Shown one piece after another: positions 1-8,246 of a stretch of 64,000 nt of DNA (within the stretch, counting starts at the first letter, position 1; every line of letters starts with the position of its first letter). Origin of the DNA: Thermoanaerobaculum sp. (lineage in GTDB: Bacteria > Acidobacteriota > Thermoanaerobaculia > Multivoradales > UBA5704); assembly GCA_021154885.1 (NCBI GenBank), contig JAJKHS010000107.1, forward strand, positions 1 through 64,000, read 5' to 3'. The translations under genes were made by a program, and so were the position numbers. Below the pieces are notes generated by a model that saw only the letters and a list, made by a program, of their open reading frames with translations, was not told the origin of the DNA and ran no database searches.

Positions 1-10
1 CTCCAAGCCG

Positions 11-3000
11 TTACCCGCGAAAGCCCGAGGCCGCCCCTACTGAGCGCTCCGGCCTACCAGAGGCTCCCACTACCTGCGGAGTAGGCCGGTAAACAGATAC
101 TCTGGAGAAGAGAGAACGGACTGGCGATGCCTCAGCCTGCGGCCGTTCCTCGCTGAGCCATACCCGAGCGATATTTATCAGACGGGGATCGGTAGGGTAG
201 TATTGTGCGAGAAATCGCCATACAAAGTTCCACTCTGTTCGCTTCTCGTGCCCCTCCAACCAATTAAGTCCAACGTTATAGAGGTCCCCGGGCTCCTTTG
301 TCTTCGCCGACTTAAGAAGGTGCTCCCAGACATAGCTCCAATCGGCACGATCCTCACGGCCAGACAGCCAACTCCGCCCCAAACTTCGAAGTTCTTCCAC
401 CTCCTCTTCCGAAGCGGCAAACTTCAGAAGGTGCTCCCAGACATGCGTCCACGCGGCACGATCCTCACGGCCGGGCAACCAACTGCGGCCCAACTCTCGA
501 AGCTTTTCCCTCTCCTCTCCCGAAGCGGTCAACTCCAGAAGGGGCTTCCACACATAATTCCAATCGGCACGATCTTCACGGCTAGACAGCCAACTCCGCC
601 CCAAACCTCGAAGTTCTTCCTTCTCCGCTTCCGAAGCAGCTGTCTCCAGAAGGCGTCGCCAGACATAGTTCCAATCGGCACGATCCTCATGACCCGACAA
701 CCAACTTCGCCCAAAACCTCGAAGTTCTTTGCTCTCCTCCTCTTCCTTCGAAAACAGCTGCCTCCATACGAATGTCCACTCGGCACGATCCTCACGGCCA
801 AGCAACCAGCTTCTCCCAAGCTCTCGAAGCTCTTTCTTCTCCTCTTCCGAAGAGGCTATCTCCAGAAGACGCTGCCAGATATAGTTCCACTCGGCACGAT
901 CCTCGCGGCCAGACAGCCAACTCCGCCCCAAAGCTCGAAGCTCTTCCTTCTCTGCTTCCGAAGCAGCTGTCTCCAGAAGACGCTGCCAGACATAGTTCCA
1001 CTCGGCACAACCCTCGCGGCCTGATAGCCAGTTCCGTCCGGCAGCCCACAATTTCCAAGGAACGGATGGAGTGAAGGCTGTTACGAGACCTTGCCAACAT
1101 CGGCTCCAACTCGGGAGATCTTGTGAGTTCTTCTCTTCCAGGGCTTCCACCAAAAAGGCGAGGTTCTCCTCGGCCTCACAGAGCGCCTCGATGAAATCGG
1201 CAAATTTTTTGCTTAATTTTTCTATTCTGCATCGACAGTACCGCATCACCATCGTTTTGAGGAAGTCTTCCAGAGGCGGCCCTAGATTCAGCACCTTAAT
1301 CCAAATGTAAGGGTCTGCCATGGTGACCGGGCTGTGTCTGAGTCCCTCCAAACCAATCTGAGCCAACTCCGGTCCCTTTCGACCAGAGTAGACCAGTGCT
1401 TGAAACACGTAGCTCCACCCAGGATGCGACGGTTCGAGTTCTAGCCAGAACTCTGCTATCGTAGCCATCTCATCGTCCTGCTCGCTATGCTTCCAGAGTC
1501 GCTGCCAAATGTGGTTCCAAGGTCCGAGATCCGGGTTTCTCAGCAGCCATTCCCGGCCCTGCTGCACAAGGTGCTTCGACGGTGTAGGCAGTGCGGCGTC
1601 CCAGGCAATCTCCCACAATACACCTGTACCTATCTCCTCATTTTTTGGCGATGATAGCCAAGTTACAACCTGCTCTAGAACGCGACCGGCCAGATCCGGA
1701 GCCACGGAGTGCGCCACTATGTGCCAAGATCGGATCAGGCCGAGTTCCAAGTCCGGTGGCTCCCGCTCGGCCAGGGCTTCCCAAATCCTCTCTAAAAACA
1801 GCCGTCGCTCTCGAACTGAGATGTTGGGGTGCTCGGGAAGGTGTAAGACGGCTTGCGCCCGGACACGCTCGGATCTGACAGCCTGAAAGCAGCGAACTAG
1901 GTAGTCTACTCGGCGATATTCCGACTCCCTGGGGACAAGATGATCGAAGATCCTCCTCGCCAGCTTGGGGTGGAGAAAGGTGATTGTCTGCAGTCCCTCT
2001 TCCGCAGACTGAACCCGCAACAGATCCTCCTGGAGCAGCGCTCCACGGGCATCCTCTTTGCCTGAAAACAGACTAGCCGGCAACGGGAAGCCGAGCGATG
2101 TTCCCACTATTACAGTCAGCACCTCGTCAAACACGCCAAGATTCTCCAGTCGGTCACCGAGGCGCTGCGCGAACTGTCCTAGGTCCCCGGGTTTCCCATC
2201 CCGCTGAAGGCCATATAGAAAGGAGACGGTGGCGAAATTGCCCTCACTGATAGCGCGAACAGCAATTCCCGTCCGCTCCGCGTACCAGGCAGCGTAGTCG
2301 GAGCGCTCATCCCCTTCGAGTTCGGTCAGCGGCACCGAGATCAACTTAAGCCCGCCACCGCGCCGGACCTCCGCTTCAAAGGCACTCCGGTAATCCGAGG
2401 GGCCACAGGTCAGTATTATCGGCGGCGCAAGCCAATTCTCTTCGAAGCTCAGTTCCTGGACCCGGCCCCAGACCTCCCTCTGTCGATTCTCCGGGGCATA
2501 GACATCATCCACCGCGATGAGCCCTTTCAGACCCGCCCGGCGCCAGAATGCTAGGGCTTCTGGAAGGCGCTGTGACGAGGGAGGCAGGAGATGGACGGAG
2601 ACATCCCACTCGCGGACCAAGCGCTCCAGAACCTGGAGCAGGAGCACGCTTTTGCCGCTACCCGACGTTCCGTCGAGCCAGACGACTGGCAGCGCCCGTT
2701 TGGAAGCGTCCTCTCCTAAGCCACTCAAGAGCGGAGCGAGGACTTCTAGAACTCTCTGAACGTGCCCGCCTCGCGGCATGAAGCAGCCGTCAGCCAAATC
2801 TTCGAGTCGGGGCCGATCACCGAGCAGGATCTGAGTACTCGCCGTACCGGCAGCGAGGAAATCCTCTGGCTGCAACAGCCTCCCAGGAGTCGAAGCCTCG
2901 TGCGGCCGCCTGGCATCACTCACCAGTCGGAGGAGTTCGAGGGCGATCTGATCAGACGCCGTGTCCTCTCCTAGCAGGCGGAGCAGGGACCCGCGCAGGG

Positions 3001-3547
3001 CCTCGGCCAGACCAAACGGGTCCTCCGCAAGGGGAAAGAGCCGGAGGACGATGCCTAGGTACGGATCGGGCCGGATCTCGACAGGAAGAACGCGGCACCG
3101 TAGCTCCTCCCACCGATCCGCTTCGGCGCCACTCAGCCCCAAGTCGCGCGCGGCCAACTCGCGGGGCTCGACTGTCCCTTCCCGATGCCGGCACCAGACG
3201 CCGAACCGAAATGCCTCCCGCAAGACCGGGTACCGCTCGGCTAAGAATGCGTCGACGGCCAAAGCCTCGCGCGCGACCTCGGGGGCCCGCTCCTTTCTGA
3301 GAGTGGCTTTTACCTGAATCAGGTAAGGAGCCCTTCCCTCGAAGCTCGTCAGATCGCCAAGCGAGTCGAAGATCATCTCCGTCCGAGGGGAGCCGTTCAG
3401 GGCGGTGGCGAGGAATAGGTCAAGGCTGAGCGCGAGCTGGTATGAGAAGCCTGTGAGAGCCCGCCTCCCGCCAGCGCCTCGGTTCCGACCTAGCGGATGA
3501 GCCCGCCAAGCATCTTCCAGCTCGATTAGGGAAACAGAGTTCTGCAT
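11..3547 (-). CDS. STAND NTPase with Cap4-like nuclease N-terminus and C-terminal W-repeats (Avs-like defence candidate)
   Basis: 1178 aa. The N-terminus (~30-150) has the pattern of the Cap4/DUF4297 nuclease family: GFSYQ, then an acidic stretch (IFDSLGDL), then LIQVKATL, which would supply the D/E and QxK metal ligands of a PD-(D/E)xK fold. A P-loop NTPase follows, with Walker A GTSGSGKS at ~290-297 and a Walker B-like LIAVDD at ~340. The C-terminal third consists of ~37-residue repeats starting A(E/D)WNYVW and ending GRSWLSGREDR, likely an alpha-solenoid sensor. Nuclease-STAND-repeat architecture is known from antiviral Avs proteins; the defence role is inferred. The gene is divergent from the catabolic operon and stands alone, as single-gene Avs systems do. 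Alternative: a STAND signalling ATPase with another role. Confidence 0.72.
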   Translation of the reverse strand: MQNSVSLIELEDAWRAHPLGRNRGAGGRRALTGFSYQLALSLDLFLATALNGSPRTEMIFDSLGDLTSFEGRAPYLIQVKATLRKERAPEVAREALAVDAFLAERYPVLREAFRFGVWCRHREGTVEPRELAARDLGLSGAEADRWEELRCRVLPVEIRPDPYLGIVLRLFPLAEDPFGLAEALRGSLLRLLGEDTASDQIALELLRLVSDARRPHEASTPGRLLQPEDFLAAGTASTQILLGDRPRLEDLADGCFMPRGGHVQRVLEVLAPLLSGLGEDASKRALPVVWLDGTSGSGKSVLLLQVLERLVREWDVSVHLLPPSSQRLPEALAFWRRAGLKGLIAVDDVYAPENRQREVWGRVQELSFEENWLAPPIILTCGPSDYRSAFEAEVRRGGGLKLISVPLTELEGDERSDYAAWYAERTGIAVRAISEGNFATVSFLYGLQRDGKPGDLGQFAQRLGDRLENLGVFDEVLTVIVGTSLGFPLPASLFSGKEDARGALLQEDLLRVQSAEEGLQTITFLHPKLARRIFDHLVPRESEYRRVDYLVRCFQAVRSERVRAQAVLHLPEHPNISVRERRLFLERIWEALAEREPPDLELGLIRSWHIVAHSVAPDLAGRVLEQVVTWLSSPKNEEIGTGVLWEIAWDAALPTPSKHLVQQGREWLLRNPDLGPWNHIWQRLWKHSEQDDEMATIAEFWLELEPSHPGWSYVFQALVYSGRKGPELAQIGLEGLRHSPVTMADPYIWIKVLNLGPPLEDFLKTMVMRYCRCRIEKLSKKFADFIEALCEAEENLAFLVEALEEKNSQDLPSWSRCWQGLVTAFTPSVPWKLWAAGRNWLSGREGCAEWNYVWQRLLETAASEAEKEELRALGRSWLSGREDRAEWNYIWQRLLEIASSEEEKKELRELGRSWLLGREDRAEWTFVWRQLFSKEEEESKELRGFGRSWLSGHEDRADWNYVWRRLLETAASEAEKEELRGLGRSWLSSREDRADWNYVWKPLLELTASGEEREKLRELGRSWLPGREDRAAWTHVWEHLLKFAASEEEVEELRSLGRSWLSGREDRADWSYVWEHLLKSAKTKEPGDLYNVGLNWLEGHEKRTEWNFVWRFLAQYYPTDPRLINIARVWLSEERPQAEASPVRSLFSRVSVYRPTPQVVGASGRPERSVGAASGFRG
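145..1060 (-). repeat. In-frame tandem 111-bp repeats encoding about eight 37-aa units
   Basis: About eight consecutive units of ~111 bp, one shortened by two residues, lie in the 3' third of the STAND gene. Each encodes AxWxxVWxxLL, an acidic/basic helix, then LRxLGRSWLSGREDR. Inner units are highly similar at DNA level (the GGCCGTGAGGATCGTGCC-type segment recurs), so recombination between units could change copy number. More diverged units with the same W..VW spacing lie further upstream in the protein. Confidence 0.85.
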
Positions 3548-3796
3548 TCTCTACACTCGCGAGACAAGGTCGAAATCTCTAATAGTCTATGACAACTCCG
3601 TAGGTGTTGGATGACACCGCCACGAGCGCCTGGGATTTTCCTCGTATCAAGGAGAGCGGTGCGGTAGCGTCTTACAGACACTGGAGGAGCGTGGCAATAT
3701 CCGTCAACAGATCTGCGGGACGGCCACTCGACGCCGCTCTCTGCCACATCTGGAGCAACAATGCTGGAGGACGACCCAAGTCCTGACGCGAAGAGA

Positions 3797-3802
3797 TATA
3801 AT
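3797..3802 (+). promoter_or_regulatory. Predicted -10 element of the molybdenum hydroxylase/fdrA operon
   Basis: A perfect TATAAT lies 40 bp before the first ORF of the operon, in the 295-bp divergent gap between it and the STAND gene. No convincing -35 box is visible. Nothing else in 3548-3842 was recognised. Confidence 0.45.
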
Positions 3803-3842
3803 CCCCACGTTCGAATGGCCGAGATCTCAAGAGGCACAACGC

Positions 3843-4745
3843 ATGAAGCCCGCCCCGTTCGAGTACCAGGCACCCGCGTCGCTGGACGCCGCGCTGGATA
3901 TCCTCGCCCATCGTGTCGGCGATATCGGCGAGGCCAAGGTCCTGGCCGGGGGCCAGAGCCTGATCCCGGTGATGAACTTCCGCCTCGCGGAGCCGGCCCT
4001 GCTCGTCGACATCAACAAGCTGGCGGAGCTCGACTTCATCCGCCGCGGCGACGACGGGGGCTTGAGGATCGGCGCTCTGACGCGTCAGCGCCGGCTGGAG
4101 CGGGACTTGTCTGTAGCCGAGGTCGCGCCGCTGCTCCACGAGACGATGCCCTTCATCGCCCACCCCCAGATCCGTAACCGGGGGACGCTCGGCGGGAGTC
4201 TGGCGCACGCCGATCCAGCCGCCGAGCTGCCGGCCATCGCCGTGGCCCTGCGCGCCCGCTTCCGGCTGCGCAAGGCCGGCGGCGAGCGCTGGGTGGACGC
4301 TGCCGATTTCTTCCGCGGCCTGTTCACCACCCTGCTCGAGCCGGACGAGATCCTGGTCGAGGTGGCGATCCCACCCCTCCCCGCGCGCACCGGCTGGGCC
4401 TTCCTGGAGATCGCCCGCCGGCACGGCGACTACGCCCAGGTCGGCATCGCCGCCCTGGTGACGCTCGACGACGCCGGCCGCTGCCGCGAGGCGCGGCTGG
4501 TCTACCTGAGCGCTGGCGACCGGCCCATCGTGGCGCGGGAGGCGGCGCGGCTGCTGGCCGGGCAGGAGATCTCGCCGCAGGCGATCACGGCCGCGGCGGA
4601 CAAGGCGTCGCGCGACGAGATGGAGCCGTTCGGCGACGTCCACGCGACGGCTGAATTCAAGCGCCATCTGGCGCGCGTGCTCACCGGCCGCGCCCTGCGC
4701 AAGGCCGCCGAGCGGGCCGAGCGGACGAAGGGGAGGGCAGCATGA
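3843..4745 (+). CDS. FAD-binding subunit of a molybdenum hydroxylase (CoxM/XdhB type)
   Basis: 300 aa, close to the usual length of the medium subunit of xanthine dehydrogenase/CO dehydrogenase-family enzymes. FAD contacts are visible: LAGGQSLIP near residue 40 and IRNRGTLGGSLAHADPAAE near 110-130, the two conserved flavin loops. It passes electrons from the Fe-S subunit to an acceptor. It starts at ATG after a weak AAGAGG and overlaps the next gene by 4 bp (ATGA), so the two are translationally coupled. The Mo-binding subunit is the last gene of the same operon, six kb downstream. The substrate cannot be read from this subunit. Confidence 0.92.
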   Translation: MKPAPFEYQAPASLDAALDILAHRVGDIGEAKVLAGGQSLIPVMNFRLAEPALLVDINKLAELDFIRRGDDGGLRIGALTRQRRLERDLSVAEVAPLLHETMPFIAHPQIRNRGTLGGSLAHADPAAELPAIAVALRARFRLRKAGGERWVDAADFFRGLFTTLLEPDEILVEVAIPPLPARTGWAFLEIARRHGDYAQVGIAALVTLDDAGRCREARLVYLSAGDRPIVAREAARLLAGQEISPQAITAAADKASRDEMEPFGDVHATAEFKRHLARVLTGRALRKAAERAERTKGRAA

Positions 4746-5230
4746 GCGGGCTCTACAAGGTCTCCGTCACCGTCAACGGCCAGGCGTACGAGCGCGAGGT
4801 CGAGCCGCGCCTGCTGCTCTCGGACTTCCTGCGCCACGACCTGGGCCTCACCGGCACCCACGTCGGCTGCGAGCACGGCGTCTGCGGCGCCTGCACGGTG
4901 CTCTTCGACGGCGAGCCCGTCCGCTCCTGCATCCTGCTCGCCGTGCAGGCGGACGGCCACGCGGTCACCACCGTCGAGGCGCTGTCCCCGAACCCCGATC
5001 AGCTCCATCCATTGCAGCAGGCGTTCTGGGAGAGCCACGGCCTGCAGTGCGGCTTCTGCACGCCGGGGTTCCTCATGACCCTGCTCCCCTTCCTGGAGGA
5101 GAACGCCGATCCCAGCGAGGAGGAGATCCGCCACGCCATCTCCGGCAACCTCTGCCGCTGCACCGGCTACCAGCACATCGTGGACGCGGTGAAGCTCGCC
5201 GCCGAGCGGCGCCGGGAATCCGACGGATGA
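4742..5230 (+). CDS. 2Fe-2S subunit of a molybdenum hydroxylase (CoxS/XdhC type)
   Basis: 162 aa, the typical small-subunit length. It carries the plant-ferredoxin-type cluster motif CEHGVCGACTV with a fourth Cys about 20 residues on (VRSC), and the C-terminal motif CGFCTPG followed by CRCTGY for the second cluster near the molybdopterin. It relays electrons from the Mo centre to FAD. It sits between the FAD subunit and the amidase, with 4-bp ATGA overlaps on both sides, the signature of a co-translated operon. Confidence 0.95.
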   Translation: MSGLYKVSVTVNGQAYEREVEPRLLLSDFLRHDLGLTGTHVGCEHGVCGACTVLFDGEPVRSCILLAVQADGHAVTTVEALSPNPDQLHPLQQAFWESHGLQCGFCTPGFLMTLLPFLEENADPSEEEIRHAISGNLCRCTGYQHIVDAVKLAAERRRESDG

Positions 5231-6447
5231 GCGATCTCGCGGCGTGCTTCGCCGAGCGCGAGCCCGAGGTGCGCGCCTTCCTCCCCGAGGAGGGGCGCTT
5301 CGAGCGGCTGCGCCGGGAGGCGGAGGCTCTCCAATCCCGCTGGCCCGATCCCAAGCGCCGGCCTCCCCTCTTCGGCGTCCCGGTGGGAGTGAAGGACGTC
5401 TTCCACGTCGACGGCTTTCCAACCCGTGGCGGGAGCCGATTGCCGCCGGAGACCCTGCGCGGCCCCGAGGCGGCCAGCGTGGCTGTCCTCCGCGAAGCCG
5501 GCGCCCTGATCCTGGGCAAGACGGTCTCCACCGAGTTCGCCTTCTTCGCGCCCGGTCCCACCCGCAATCCCTGGAACCCGGAGCACACGCCGGGGGGATC
5601 GAGCAGCGGCTCGGCCGCCGCGGTCGGCGCCGGCCTCTGTCCGCTGGCCCTCGGCACCCAGACGATCGGCTCGCTCCTCCGCCCCGCCGCCTTCTGCGGC
5701 GTGGTCGGCTTCAAGCCCAGCTACGAGCGGATCTCCCGCGAAGGCGTCATCCCCCTCGCTCCGTCCCTCGATCACGTGGGCTTCTTCACTCCCGACGTGG
5801 CCGGCGCGGAGCGGACCGCCGCCGTGCTCTGCCGCGACTGGCGCAGCGTGAAGCCTGGGAGAAAGCCCCGGCTTGGCGTCCCGGAGGGCCCCTACCTGGA
5901 GCGCGCTTCGGGCGAGGGGCTGGTCCACTTCCGCCAGGTCTGCCACCGGCTGATCGACGCCGGCTTCGAGGTCGAGCACGTCTCCGCGCTCCCCGACTTC
6001 GGGGAGATCGTGGAGCGCCACTTCCGGATCACCGCTGCCGAGGCCGCGCGGGTGCACCGCGACTGGTTCGCCCGCTTCGGCGACCTCTACGCTCCCGAGA
6101 CCGCCGAGCTGATCCGCCGCGGCCAGACCGTGACGGACGACGAGCTGGCGCGGGACCTCGACGGCCGGGAGGAGCTGCGAGATGTGCTGACCTCCCTGAT
6201 GGACGCTCACCAGCTCGACCTCTGGATCTCCCCGCCCGCCCTCGGCACCGCGCCGCGGGGGCTCGACAGCACGGGCGATCCGGTGATGAACGTCCCCGCG
6301 TCGCAGGCCGGAATGCCCGCCGTCTGCCTGCCCGCGGGGCGCAACGCGGCCGGCCTCCCCTTGGGACTCCAGGTCGCCGCCCGCTGGTGGGCCGACGAGG
6401 CGTTGCTGGCGTGGGCGGCCAATCTGGAGGACGCGCTACACGCATGA
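5227..6447 (+). CDS. Amidase-signature (AS) family amidohydrolase
   Basis: 406 aa from the ATG overlapping the coxS-like stop; a longer upstream reading frame only shadows the Fe-S gene. The AS-family Ser-cisSer-Lys triad is recognisable: Lys in GVPVGVKDVF (~residue 60), the Ser-rich GGSSSGSAAAVGAG (~125) and the nucleophile Ser in GTQTIGSLLRPAAFCGVVG (~150). The usual DTGGS is QTIGS here, a variant in part of the family. It hydrolyses an amide to acid plus ammonia. In this operon a plausible substrate is oxamate or another linear amide from ring opening; that is inference. It overlaps fdrA by 4 bp. Confidence 0.88.
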   Translation: MSDLAACFAEREPEVRAFLPEEGRFERLRREAEALQSRWPDPKRRPPLFGVPVGVKDVFHVDGFPTRGGSRLPPETLRGPEAASVAVLREAGALILGKTVSTEFAFFAPGPTRNPWNPEHTPGGSSSGSAAAVGAGLCPLALGTQTIGSLLRPAAFCGVVGFKPSYERISREGVIPLAPSLDHVGFFTPDVAGAERTAAVLCRDWRSVKPGRKPRLGVPEGPYLERASGEGLVHFRQVCHRLIDAGFEVEHVSALPDFGEIVERHFRITAAEAARVHRDWFARFGDLYAPETAELIRRGQTVTDDELARDLDGREELRDVLTSLMDAHQLDLWISPPALGTAPRGLDSTGDPVMNVPASQAGMPAVCLPAGRNAAGLPLGLQVAARWWADEALLAWAANLEDALHA

Positions 6448-8246
6448 GCGCAGATTCCACCGTCCGCGTCGCCGTCCGCCTCGGCGCCTACTACGACTCG
6501 GTCGTCCTGATGCAGCTCCAGCGCGCTCTGTCCACCCTGCCGGGAGTGCTCGATGCCGGAGTGGTGATGGCGACGCCCGCCAACCGCGAGATCCTCGCCG
6601 CGAGCGGCCTGACCCCGAGCGAGGAAATCAATGCCGGCCCCCACGACCTGCTGATCGCCGTCAAGGCGGAGAGCGACTCGGCAGCGGGCGAGGCCCTGGC
6701 GCGGGTGGATTCGCTTCTCCAGGTGCGCCGGGGCGGCGGCGAGCAGGAGTTCCGGCCACGCAGCCTCGCCTCCGCCTTGAAGCTCCTCCCCGAGGCACGC
6801 TGGGTGCTGGTTTCGGTGCCTGGCCGGTACGCCGCCGGAGTGGCCGACGAGGCCCTCGATCACGGCCGCAACGTCTTCCTCTACAGCGACAACGTGCCGA
6901 TCGAGCAGGAGGTCGCCCTCAAGCGCAAGGCACTCGCGAAGGGGCTGCTGGTGATGGGCCCGGACTGCGGCACGGCGATCGTCGGCGGCACCGGGCTCGG
7001 CTTCGCGAACCGGGTGCGGAGGGGAAACATCGGGCTGATCGGCGCCTCCGGCACCGGGCTCCAGGCGGTCACCAGCCATCTTCATCAGCTGGGAGCCGGG
7101 ATCTCGCAGGCGATCGGCACCGGCGGCCGTGACCTCTCCGCCGAGGTCGGCGGGATCACGGCGGGCCAAGCCCTCGATCTTCTCGGACGCGACCCTGAGA
7201 CACGGGTGATCGTCCTCATCTCGAAGCCCCCCGCGCCCGAGGTCGCCGCCCACCTTCTGTCCGCCGCACGAGCGACGGGCAAGCCGGTGGTGGTGAATTT
7301 CCTCGGTCTCGTTCCCCCGCTGCGACGGCTGGGATCGATCCGCTTCGCCGCCAGCCTGACCGAAGCGGCCGAGCTGGCGGCGGGCCTCCCCCGCCCGAGG
7401 GCCCTCACCCCTGTCCCCTCTCCCGCCCACTCCCACCCCCCACCCCGGGAGAGGGGAACCCGGTTGGAGCGGTCCTGCTGGTCTCCCTCTTCTCCCGGTG
7501 AGGGGGGTGGCGAGGGGGCGGGAGAAGAGGGCCGGGGTGATGAGGGTCTTGGGTGGGGGCGCTCTGAGGCTAAGGTAGCGCCTATGGCAGGCTTCGTCCG
7601 CGGCCTCTTCGCCGGGGGCACCCTGGCCTACGAAGCGCGACTTGCACTCCGGACGTTCCTGCCCGGCGAGGGAAACACCATCCTCGATCTCGGAGATGAC
7701 GAATTCACGGTCGGGCGTCTCCACCCGATGATCGATCAGGACCTGCGCCTGCGCCGGCTGCGCCAGGAGGCGGCCGATCCGCAAGTCGGAGTGATCCTCC
7801 TCGACGTGGTGCTGGGCCACGGCGCCCACGCCGATCCCGCGGGCGAGCTGGCTCCGGTGATCGAGCGCATAATCGCCGACCGCGGCGGGAGTCTGGACGT
7901 CATCGCCATCGTCGTGGGCACGGACGAAGACCCCCAGAACCTCGCCGAGCAGATCGCCACCCTCCGCCGCGCCGGAGCGCACGTCCACCGCACCGTCTCC
8001 GAAGCCGTCGAAGCCGTCTGGCCTAGGGTAGGGGCGGGTCTGGACGGCCGGGAGGGGGCTCGACCCGCCCTGGCGGTCTCCCTCGACGCCCTCCAATCCC
8101 CTCTCGCCGCCGTCAACCTCGGCCTGGAGTCGTTCTACGATAGCCTCCTCGCCCAGGGAGCCCGAGCCGTGCAGGTGGAGTGGAAGCCCCCCGCCGGAGG
8201 CAACGAGAAGCTCGCGGGAATTCTGGCGCGAATGAAGACCCTCTGA
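6444..8246 (+). CDS. fdrA: FdrA family protein (putative oxamate carbamoyltransferase component)
   Basis: 600 aa against ~555 in E. coli. The family pattern is clear: LGAYYDSVVLMQL at the N-terminus, LLVMGPDCGTAI and NIGLIGASGTGLQ in the first Rossmann/CoA-ligase-like half, then FVRGLFAGGTLAYEA, ILDLGDDEFTVGRLHPMI and a terminal EWKPPAGGNEKLA. In E. coli, FdrA with YlbE and YlbF has been linked to oxamate carbamoyltransferase (oxalurate + Pi to oxamate + carbamoyl phosphate). YlbF and a carbamate kinase are not in this window. A segment around residues 320-370 with Pro/Gly/Arg-rich sequence is encoded by an inserted palindromic repeat between the two halves. Starts at ATGA, overlapping the amidase. 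Confidence 0.88.
   Translation: MSADSTVRVAVRLGAYYDSVVLMQLQRALSTLPGVLDAGVVMATPANREILAASGLTPSEEINAGPHDLLIAVKAESDSAAGEALARVDSLLQVRRGGGEQEFRPRSLASALKLLPEARWVLVSVPGRYAAGVADEALDHGRNVFLYSDNVPIEQEVALKRKALAKGLLVMGPDCGTAIVGGTGLGFANRVRRGNIGLIGASGTGLQAVTSHLHQLGAGISQAIGTGGRDLSAEVGGITAGQALDLLGRDPETRVIVLISKPPAPEVAAHLLSAARATGKPVVVNFLGLVPPLRRLGSIRFAASLTEAAELAAGLPRPRALTPVPSPAHSHPPPRERGTRLERSCWSPSSPGEGGGEGAGEEGRGDEGLGWGRSEAKVAPMAGFVRGLFAGGTLAYEARLALRTFLPGEGNTILDLGDDEFTVGRLHPMIDQDLRLRRLRQEAADPQVGVILLDVVLGHGAHADPAGELAPVIERIIADRGGSLDVIAIVVGTDEDPQNLAEQIATLRRAGAHVHRTVSEAVEAVWPRVGAGLDGREGARPALAVSLDALQSPLAAVNLGLESFYDSLLAQGARAVQVEWKPPAGGNEKLAGILARMKTL
7401..7547. repeat. Palindromic GC-rich repeat inserted in frame within fdrA
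   Basis: Two hairpin-forming arms (CCCTCACCCCTGTCCCCTC with CGGGAGAGGGG, and CCCTCTTCTCCCGGTGAGG with GGGAGAAGAGGG ending GGTGATGAGGGTC) have the composition of the dispersed intergenic palindromes seen elsewhere here. The insertion adds roughly 50 residues rich in Pro, Ser, Gly and Arg, without a stop, between the two conserved halves of FdrA. Confidence 0.7.
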
